NCBI GenBank assembly: GCA_024232965.1
Contig: JACKQF010000009.1
Location: forward strand, 124,001-188,000
Direction: 5' to 3'
From: Verrucomicrobiaceae bacterium
Lineage (GTDB): Bacteria > Verrucomicrobiota > Verrucomicrobiia > Verrucomicrobiales > Verrucomicrobiaceae
Length of the DNA stretch: 64,000 nt
The notes beneath the pieces are model-generated. The model saw nothing but the letters and a program-made list of their open reading frames with translations, made no database searches and was not told the origin of the DNA. The position numbers were made by a program, and so were the translations under genes. Position 1 is the stretch's first letter. Every line of letters starts with the position of its first letter. This document shows positions 57,969 through 64,000 of this stretch, one piece after another.

Positions 57969-60422
57969 ATGACGGGGACATTTGGCATGGAAAAACATCC
58001 CTTCCCCGACCTCGGTATCGAGGCAGACCTCCTCAAGGCAATCGAGTCTCTCGGCTTTGAACAACCTTCGCCCATTCAGGAACAGGCTATCCCTGTCGCC
58101 CTTGGTGGACGCGATGTCGTAGGCCAGTCGCAGACTGGCTCGGGCAAAACAATGGCCTTCGCTATCCCGGCGCTGCAGCGGCTGAAACCCAACCTTCGTG
58201 GTGTCCAGGCTTTGATCCTGTGCCCGACGCGAGAGTTGGCCATCCAGGTCTGCGCAGAGGTTCACAAATTCACAGCCTTCAAGCAAGGTGTCCGCGCCAC
58301 TCCTGTCTATGGTGGGGCCTCCTATGACCGACAGATCCGCGCGCTGGAAAGCGGTAGCCAGATCGTCGTCGGCACACCAGGTCGCGTGATCGACTTCATT
58401 GAACGCGGGCTGTTGCGGCTCGAAAATCTCCAAACGTTGGTCTTTGATGAAGCGGACGAGATGCTGGACATGGGCTTCCGCGATGAAATCGAGCGCGTCA
58501 TGAAAGTGGTGCCCAAGGAGCGCCAGACGATCTTCTTTTCCGCGACCTTCACGCCGGCTATCCGCCACCTGATCGCGAACTACACGAACAATCCGGTCAC
58601 CATCACCATTGAGCACAAAGCTCTCACGGTGCCGACGGTTGAACAGCGTTACTATGAGGTTCAGGGTCGCTCCAAAACAGAGGTGCTCTGCCGCCTTTTG
58701 GATATGGAGTCCCCTCGGCTCTCCATCGTCTTCGCTAACACGAAAAAGATGGTCGATGACGTCACGGACGCCCTTGTGGCGCGTGGCTTCAGCGCGGATC
58801 GCCTGCACGGTGACCTCAACCAGATCATGCGTGATCGCGTCATGCGCAACTTCCGCACTGGCACTGTCGAAGTGCTGGTGGCAACCGACGTGGCTGCACG
58901 CGGTCTGGATGTGGAACATGTCGATTTGATCGTCAATTACGACCTGCCTTATGACGAGGAAGACTACGTCCACCGTATCGGCCGCACTGGCCGTGCAGGA
59001 CGCACAGGTATGGCCATCAACTTGGTCGCCGGTCGCGATATTTATCTGCTTCAGCGTATCCAGCGCTATATCAATATCCGGATCCAGCGCTGCAAGGTGC
59101 CGTCCCAGGATGAAATGGAAAACCGCCGTGCGGATCAGCTTTTTGAGCGGGTCAAAGCGCTCCTCGAAGAAGGAACCGTTAACGTTGACCAACGCGCGAT
59201 TGACCGTCTGATTGACGCTGGATTTGATAGCACCGCCATTGCTGGTGCCCTCCTGCATCTTTTGAGTCAGGAATCGACCTGCGAAACGCAGATGATCCCA
59301 GAAGACCGCGCCCGCCCAGAGCGCAATGACAAGCCGCGCCCGACTCGGGATCGCGAGGCCCCTGTCCGCGAACGTCCAGCGCCTCGCCCCTTCGCCTCAG
59401 ACACCTTTGGCCAAAAACCGACCAGTGCCCCGGCCCCTCAGGTCGCCGCACCGGTTCCTGCCCCAGCACCTTCTGAGGTCGTGGACGGTGATAGTGCCCA
59501 GGTGGCTGCGAGCGAAGTTCAGGAGAGCGTGAGTGCCGAGGCTGTCGATTCTCAAACCTCCGATGCTCCGGTTCCAGCGGATACGCCACAGGCTGTTGCT
59601 CAGCCCGTCTCTGATAACGAAGATGCACCGACTCCTGAAGAGGGAATCTGGGGCTCTGACGTCGGCGCGGATGCGCCTGCGCGTGAGGAGCGTCCCCAGC
59701 GGGATTGGGCTCGCAAAGAGCCCCGTGCGCATGAGCGTCGTGGTTCATCGAACTCCACCCGTGAAGGTATGGCTCGCTTGTTCATCAATGTGGGTGCCAT
59801 CGACGGTGCCCGCCCAGGCGATATCGCTGGCGTGATTTATAACACGACCCAACTGGCTCCCGGCTCTCTGGGGGCGATCGATATCCGCGACCGCAGCAGC
59901 TACGTTGAGGTTCCCGAAGAATTTGCAGATCAGGTCCTGTCCAAGATCGAAGGTGCCATGATGCGTGGTCGCGAACTGCGCATGGATTGGGCAGACGGCG
60001 CCGCAGGCGGTGGAGCTTCTGGTGGCGGTGCTGGCGCAGGTGCACCCCCTCGGCGATTTGATCGTCGTGATGACGCGGGTCCACGCCGCTTTGATGCGGG
60101 TCGTCGTGATGACCGTCCTCGCCGCGATGAAGGTCCCCGCCGTTATGACGCTGGTCGTGGAGATGACCGCGGTCGGCCTCGTGAAGGCGGCTTCAGCAGC
60201 GAAGGTCCGCGTCGGCCATTCAATAAATTTGGTGGCGGTGGTGGCGGCGGCTATGGTGGAGGCGGCGGATACGGCGGCGGCTCGAAGTATGGGGGCGGTG
60301 GCCCAGGAAAGTTTGGCGGCCCTCGCAAGGGTCCGTTCAAGCCAGGCGGCAATCGTGGCCGCAGTGGCGAAGGTGGTGGCGGCGATAGCTGGGGTGGCCC
60401 ACGTCGCACCGATGCGGATTGA
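57969..60422 (+). CDS. DEAD-box RNA helicase with DbpA-type domain and glycine-rich tail
   Basis: The product has 817 residues (an ATG at 57987 is an alternative start). A Q motif (FEQPSPIQEQAIPVALGG), motif I SQTGSGKT, motif II DEAD (VFDEADEMLDMGF), SAT motif FFSATFTP and motif VI HRIGRTGRAGRTG form the helicase core (about 1-380). After a 160-residue Pro/Ala/Glu linker, a DbpA-type RNA-binding domain (about 595-680, FINVGAIDGARPGDIAGVIY) follows, then an Arg/Asp-rich and Gly/Tyr-rich tail with runs such as GGGGGGYGGGGGYGGG. In DbpA this domain recognises 23S rRNA hairpin 92 during ribosome assembly. The disordered Arg/Gly tail could drive RNA condensation or extra RNA binding. Confidence 0.92.
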   Translation: MTGTFGMEKHPFPDLGIEADLLKAIESLGFEQPSPIQEQAIPVALGGRDVVGQSQTGSGKTMAFAIPALQRLKPNLRGVQALILCPTRELAIQVCAEVHKFTAFKQGVRATPVYGGASYDRQIRALESGSQIVVGTPGRVIDFIERGLLRLENLQTLVFDEADEMLDMGFRDEIERVMKVVPKERQTIFFSATFTPAIRHLIANYTNNPVTITIEHKALTVPTVEQRYYEVQGRSKTEVLCRLLDMESPRLSIVFANTKKMVDDVTDALVARGFSADRLHGDLNQIMRDRVMRNFRTGTVEVLVATDVAARGLDVEHVDLIVNYDLPYDEEDYVHRIGRTGRAGRTGMAINLVAGRDIYLLQRIQRYINIRIQRCKVPSQDEMENRRADQLFERVKALLEEGTVNVDQRAIDRLIDAGFDSTAIAGALLHLLSQESTCETQMIPEDRARPERNDKPRPTRDREAPVRERPAPRPFASDTFGQKPTSAPAPQVAAPVPAPAPSEVVDGDSAQVAASEVQESVSAEAVDSQTSDAPVPADTPQAVAQPVSDNEDAPTPEEGIWGSDVGADAPAREERPQRDWARKEPRAHERRGSSNSTREGMARLFINVGAIDGARPGDIAGVIYNTTQLAPGSLGAIDIRDRSSYVEVPEEFADQVLSKIEGAMMRGRELRMDWADGAAGGGASGGGAGAGAPPRRFDRRDDAGPRRFDAGRRDDRPRRDEGPRRYDAGRGDDRGRPREGGFSSEGPRRPFNKFGGGGGGGYGGGGGYGGGSKYGGGGPGKFGGPRKGPFKPGGNRGRSGEGGGGDSWGGPRRTDAD

Positions 60423-60440
60423 GTCTAGATCTGCCCAGAT

Positions 60441-60458
60441 CGCGGTCGATTGACCGCG
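60441..60458 (+). terminator. Hairpin after the DEAD-box helicase gene
   Basis: Perfect 7-bp stem CGCGGTC/GACCGCG with loop GATT, 18 bp after the stop codon. A TTTTG run begins about 10 bp downstream, giving a weak terminator-like arrangement. Confidence 0.5.
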
Positions 60459-60538
60459 TAGGGCTAACCTTTTGTTCACCTGACCAAAGGCCTTCATTGA
60501 CGCCGCGCTCCGCCCGTGGATCATAGGGGCCGCGACTC

Positions 60539-62317
60539 ATGGAACAAGATCCGTTACAAACCGAAATCACCTGGCAGGGCATCCCTGTCTCAGGCGGGAT
60601 CGCGCATGCCGTCGCCCATGTTCTGAAGGATCATTTCGACGAGCCCGAAGTTGAAAGTATCGAACCCGGCGATGCCGATGGCGAGATGGGCCGCCTGCGT
60701 GCGGCCCTGGAGGCGACGCGGATGGAGATCGAGGACCTACAGGTCATGGTCAGCCGCGCCGAAGGTTCCGTCGAGGCGGATATTTTTGAGACCCACCTAC
60801 TGATTCTCCAAGACGCCTCCATGCTGGCGCAGGTGGAGAAGCGAGTGCGCAAGGACCTTGTCTGCGTCGATGCCGCCTACTATCAGCTGATGCTGAAGCA
60901 CATGGATGCGCTGCGCGGACTGGCCGATTCCTACCTCAGAGAGCGATTTTTGGACATCAAGGACGTCACCCAGCGCGTGATGCGCCACCTCCGTGGCGAA
61001 TTGCTGGATGAACCGATGTTTGACCACCCCGTCATCCTCATCGCGCACGATCTGACACCCTCCGACACCGTCCAGATGGATCGCACCAAGGTGCTGGGCT
61101 TTGGCGTGGAATCAGGCAGCACCACTTCCCATACCGCGATCATCGCTCGATCCTTGGCTTTGCCTGCGGTCGTGCGCCTGCACGGTATCGGGGATGAATT
61201 GCACTCGGGCGACCCTGTGCTTCTGGATGGCGACGAAGGAAAACTGATCTTGCGGCCCAGTGCGGAGACTCTGGCCCGCTACGCGGTGCGCGAACAGGCG
61301 GCCGAACAGCGTGAGGACGCGCTGCACGCGCTGCGGCACGAGCCCGCGCAGACCGTGGATGGCCGACTCGTCCGCGTGGGCGTGAATGCGGAGTTCTTGG
61401 AGGAGATCCCCGTCATCCAGGACAGTGGCGCAGAAGAAGTTGGACTTTTCCGCACCGAGTTCCTCCACCTCGCATCACCTGGTGCGTCCGAGGACTGGTT
61501 GGCAGATGCCTACAGTCAGGTGGTCCGCGCGCTTTCACCCTCCTTGGTCACCTTCCGCACGCTGGATCTCGGCGGGGATAAGGTGGATGAGGTCGGGATG
61601 CAAAGTCCAGAGCCCAATCCGTTCCTTGGTTGGCGTGGGATTCGACTTTCCTTGGGGCATACTGATTTGTTCAAACGCCAATTGCGCGCCCTGCTCCGGG
61701 CTGCGGCCCATGGCCGGGTCGGTATCATGTTCCCCATGGTGTCAGGGGTGGATGAGGTGCAGGAGGCGCGGGACATTCTGCATGAATGCGCCGCTGCGCT
61801 CGAGGCGGAGGGCGTCCCCATCGGCGTTCCTGAGATTGGGGCCATGGTGGAGGTGCCCAGCGCGGCCCTTTGCGCAGCACAGATTGCCAAGGACGTTCAG
61901 TTTTTGAGCCTCGGCACCAATGACCTGACGCAGTACACACTGGCTGTGGATCGGCTCAATGATCGTGTCGCCGGGCTCTACCAGCCCTCGCATCCGGCGG
62001 TGGTGCGCCTGATTCAGTTGACGGTGAATGCGGGCAGGGATGCTGGCATCCGAGTCGGCATCTGCGGGGAAATGGCCTCCGACGTGGGGCTGACGCCGCT
62101 GCTGATCGGCTTGGGCCTTGAAGAGTTCAGCGTGGCTGCGGCGGTCGTGCCGCGTCTCAAGCATGCCGTGCGCAGGCTCGATACCAGTGTCTGCGAGGCC
62201 TTGGTGGCGGAGGTTGAAAAAGAATCCAGCCCGGCCAGGATTGCAAACCTGAGCCGGGCTGTGGCTGTGAAGTGTTACCCTGATCTCTTTGAAACAGGGG
62301 AGCGGGAACGCGCTTAG
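60539..62317 (+). CDS. ptsI: Phosphoenolpyruvate-protein phosphotransferase (enzyme I)
   Basis: A 592-residue PTS enzyme I. The phospho-acceptor His is in GSTTSHTAIIARSLALPAVV (about residue 200), the central block is DGDEGKLILRPS, and the C-terminal PEP-binding domain carries LFRTEFL, RTLDLGGDK, MFPMVSGVDEV and GICGEMASD with its active-site Cys. It takes phosphate from PEP and passes it to HPr, which is not encoded in the window. The protein is of family length but no sugar-specific PTS genes are adjacent, so a role in regulation (HPr kinase type) is as possible as sugar uptake. It overlaps the convergent P-loop gene by 4 bp. Confidence 0.93.
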   Translation: MEQDPLQTEITWQGIPVSGGIAHAVAHVLKDHFDEPEVESIEPGDADGEMGRLRAALEATRMEIEDLQVMVSRAEGSVEADIFETHLLILQDASMLAQVEKRVRKDLVCVDAAYYQLMLKHMDALRGLADSYLRERFLDIKDVTQRVMRHLRGELLDEPMFDHPVILIAHDLTPSDTVQMDRTKVLGFGVESGSTTSHTAIIARSLALPAVVRLHGIGDELHSGDPVLLDGDEGKLILRPSAETLARYAVREQAAEQREDALHALRHEPAQTVDGRLVRVGVNAEFLEEIPVIQDSGAEEVGLFRTEFLHLASPGASEDWLADAYSQVVRALSPSLVTFRTLDLGGDKVDEVGMQSPEPNPFLGWRGIRLSLGHTDLFKRQLRALLRAAAHGRVGIMFPMVSGVDEVQEARDILHECAAALEAEGVPIGVPEIGAMVEVPSAALCAAQIAKDVQFLSLGTNDLTQYTLAVDRLNDRVAGLYQPSHPAVVRLIQLTVNAGRDAGIRVGICGEMASDVGLTPLLIGLGLEEFSVAAAVVPRLKHAVRRLDTSVCEALVAEVEKESSPARIANLSRAVAVKCYPDLFETGERERA

Positions 62318-63057
62318 CGGGCCTTCGCCGTCGCACGGCGAGCGGGCTTGTGTTCGATGATTGGCGCACGGAAGTCGTCGCCAAACAGATATTGGCGGAC
62401 GCCATCGATCTGGACCAGCACCTTCTGGAACCACTTGGTGAATTCGCGACCGTAGGTCTCGTCTGGATTTGGCTGGGCAAGGGCACCAGCGAGATCCACG
62501 TGCTGGCTGCGGAGTTCCATTTCAAGTTGGAATGTCGTCTCAGGGATGTGGACTTCAACGGCCTCAAACATATCCATCACACGGGCCGCATAGCTGCTAT
62601 CCCAGATTTTGTCGTCGTCGTCGTAGCTGCTCGTTACCAAGTGGGCGATGGTGTACTCTGCGTTGTCAGAGTAGACCTCTGCTGCCTCGATGACCGATTC
62701 GAAGCTTTCGGCCTCGCCTGTGACGGGGATCACGACCGTGAGGCTGATGCCGGCTTCATTCAGGATATTATCGAGCTCATGTTGCTGGAAGAAGCGACCA
62801 AAAAACTCGCCCATACCCGTCTGAATTTCGCACACCGTGACTGAACCAGCATCGAGCGTGGCCAAAAAGTCACGTGGATTCAGAGTGTTCGCATCAAAGA
62901 TCGTCGCGTCGCTATCTCCGCTATCGGAGTGTTCATCAACGATGTGGACCTGTTGATGACCGGAATCGGCCTTCAGCAGGTAGTGGTGGATGGAGTTAGC
63001 CAGGGCTGACTTCCCAGTGCCAGGATGGTCGTTTTGGATGAGAATGAGCTTTTTCAT
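62314..63057 (-). CDS. P-loop ATPase of unassigned family (ParA/MinD-like)
   Basis: A 247-residue protein from the ATG at 63057. The N-terminus MKKLILIQNDHPGTGKSALA has a Walker A motif (GTGKS) directly after the first strand, as in the ParA/MinD/Soj superfamily, although the deviant KGGxGKT lysine is absent. Later blocks include VHIVDEHSDSGDSDATIFDA and VCEIQTGMGEFFGRFF. The C-terminus is basic (RRATAKAR). It might partition or position something, or be a CobB/CobQ-like or plasmid-type ATPase; no partner gene is seen. An earlier in-frame ATG (63144) would run through the AT-rich upstream repeats and is unlikely. Confidence 0.7.
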   Translation of the reverse strand: MKKLILIQNDHPGTGKSALANSIHHYLLKADSGHQQVHIVDEHSDSGDSDATIFDANTLNPRDFLATLDAGSVTVCEIQTGMGEFFGRFFQQHELDNILNEAGISLTVVIPVTGEAESFESVIEAAEVYSDNAEYTIAHLVTSSYDDDDKIWDSSYAARVMDMFEAVEVHIPETTFQLEMELRSQHVDLAGALAQPNPDETYGREFTKWFQKVLVQIDGVRQYLFGDDFRAPIIEHKPARRATAKAR

Positions 63058-63091
63058 AAGTGTGATGTTTCTGAATTGCGAGATCATTCTA

Positions 63092-63146
63092 TAATATCCA
63101 TAAATTATATCAAGTGAAAAAGTTAACATTTTGGTAATATCCATAA
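63092..63146. repeat. AT-rich leader with direct repeats upstream of the P-loop gene
   Basis: TAATATCCATAA occurs at 63092-63103 and again at 63135-63146 (period 43 bp). The surrounding 63080-63150 is far richer in A and T than the rest of the window. Placed 35-90 bp upstream of the start codon at 63057, the copies look like operator sites for a repressor or partition-type regulator. No coding frame lies here. Confidence 0.6.
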
Positions 63147-63209
63147 TTCAGAGCTAACCTTGGCTAGTCCAAGATTGCTGCGGTCCCTGAATTTTCGGGC
63201 GTTGCGCGC

Positions 63210-64000
63210 CTATTTCCAGGCGATCGCTAGGACGGTCTGGAAGTGCGGGCTTTTGGATTCCCGGTGGACCAAGTTGGTTTCGATCGCCTTAAAGCCCGCT
63301 TGCTGGAGCATCTCGCCCAACTCCGCCTCTGTGAATCCCAGCCACACATCTGCGTACAGATCGCGTGCCTGCTCAAAGTGGTGGCTCAGGAGATCAAGAA
63401 TGACGATCCGGCCCCCAGGCCGCAAAATTTTGTGGGCAGCCTTCAGCGCATTCAGCGGATGCGTCGCATGATGGAGCGCTTGGCTCAGGATGGCCAGATC
63501 CACGCTCTCTGCATCCAGAGGCGGATTCTCTAGATCGCCGAGCCGGAATTCGAGGTTCTTAAAGCCGTGCTTTTCCGCCAATTCCGCCCCGTAGGCGACC
63601 ATCTTTTCCGAGTTATCGATGGCAAAAACCTTCTCCGCCCTCTGGGCTAGCAATTGAGACAGCGTGCCCTCGCCCGCTCCAAGATCAGCGATCACTAGTG
63701 GAGGAAGAAGCTTCAACAGTGTCTCGCCCAAAGCCTTCCAGGAACGACCGGGGATGTAGTGGCGCCCGAATTTTCCCGCCAGCGCATCAAAGTAGGCTTG
63801 GGCAGATTGGGCGCGCTTGCGTAGCGCTACCTTTAGCGCTGCGTGATCCTTGCGCGATTCCTTCAACTCCGCTGCTGCGGCTTCCAGGAGCGCCAGAAAG
63901 TGGTCGTGGGATTCACGCTCGTGGGCGGCAGGCTCTTCAAGCGAATAAAGACGATTTTTCCCAGAGCGTCGATCCTGCACCAGCCCGGCAGACTTCAGCT
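63210..64000 (-). CDS. ArsR-type regulator fused to SAM-dependent methyltransferase (5' end missing)
   Basis: The frame runs off the right edge. The first visible residues, LKSAGLVQDRRSGKNRLYSL, are the end of an ArsR/SmtB winged helix (recognition helix to wing). A helical linker (about 50 residues) follows, then a class I methyltransferase (UbiE-like) with motif I VIADLGAGEGTLSQLL, the acidic residue in FAIDNSEKMV and motif IV-like AILSQALHHATHPLNALKA. Such ArsR-methyltransferase fusions occur near methionine/SAM-cycle genes and respond to SAH or SAM levels; the neighbours in that pathway would be beyond the window. A GTG at 63980 is not the true start because the wing begins before it. Confidence 0.85.
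   Translation of the reverse strand, partial: LKSAGLVQDRRSGKNRLYSLEEPAAHERESHDHFLALLEAAAAELKESRKDHAALKVALRKRAQSAQAYFDALAGKFGRHYIPGRSWKALGETLLKLLPPLVIADLGAGEGTLSQLLAQRAEKVFAIDNSEKMVAYGAELAEKHGFKNLEFRLGDLENPPLDAESVDLAILSQALHHATHPLNALKAAHKILRPGGRIVILDLLSHHFEQARDLYADVWLGFTEAELGEMLQQAGFKAIETNLVHRESKSPHFQTVLAIAWK

Noticed and set aside
57933..59258. A 441-codon open frame antisense to the DEAD-box helicase.
   Set aside because: It lies opposite a clearly conserved helicase core, has no motif, and such long antisense frames are common in GC-rich genes.

Overview
The window looks like chromosomal DNA of a member of the Verrucomicrobiota (Verrucomicrobiales). This is inferred from gene content: cytochrome-c/WD40/DUF1549/DUF1553/DUF1501 proteins, which are typical of Planctomycetes and Verrucomicrobia, beside ordinary Gram-negative housekeeping genes (mutS, gpmI, ftsH, carA, dnaG, rpoD, ptsI). 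The base composition is fairly GC-rich. Most start codons are preceded by C/A-rich, purine-poor leaders with no Shine-Dalgarno sequence. I saw no tRNA, rRNA, CRISPR array, transposase or phage gene. No stretch over 300 bases is without a gene.

Region 1 (1-19 kb) is the most interesting part: a stress-response island that appears to be under sigma-54 control. It holds two CsbD-type proteins, a Dps, two DUF892 (YciF-like) proteins, a DUF2383 protein, a DUF1328 (YtjA-like) peptide, an entericidin-like lipoprotein, an ElaB/YqjD-like protein, a holin-like DUF1469 protein, a YihY-family membrane protein and an AI-2E-family permease. In their midst lies a translationally coupled regulatory triplet (12502-17140): a CHASE3 hybrid histidine kinase, a receiver-kinase protein and an NtrC-type sigma-54 activator. 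Four transcription units (starting at 390, 5468, 12266 on the minus strand, and 17359) each have a good -24/-12 promoter. Each also has, 76-99 bp further upstream, a pair of palindromes of form TGCA-N3-TGCA whose centres are 30-32 bp apart. I infer that the local NtrC-type protein binds these pairs and runs a general stress regulon through sigma-54. In alphaproteobacteria comparable gene sets answer to an ECF sigma factor. A second response regulator (1042) and a large double-kinase hybrid sensor (2065) flank the first units.

Region 2 (19-31.5 kb): a phosphatase-like protein with an L,D-transpeptidase, a DUF1015 protein, a 1705-residue cytochrome/WD40/DUF1549/DUF1553 fusion, mutS and gpmI.

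Region 3 (31.5-42.3 kb, minus strand): a DUF1501 - unknown - DUF1549/DUF1553 - cytochrome/WD40/PPC cluster. It carries as separate genes much of what the 1705-residue protein carries in one chain. Two further envelope proteins follow, one with an OmpA-like C-terminus.

Region 4 (42.4-64 kb): housekeeping and metabolism. It includes ftsH, a VF530-type protein, a class V aminotransferase, a pabA/trpG-type amidotransferase, a TPR-AAA+ ATPase, a polysaccharide-lyase-like secreted protein, carA, an NDH-2 enzyme, dnaG, an rpoD with AT-hook-like N-terminal motifs, an ABC exporter, a DEAD-box helicase with a DbpA-type domain and glycine-rich tail, ptsI, an unassigned P-loop ATPase behind an AT-rich repeat-bearing leader, and an ArsR-methyltransferase fusion cut by the window edge.
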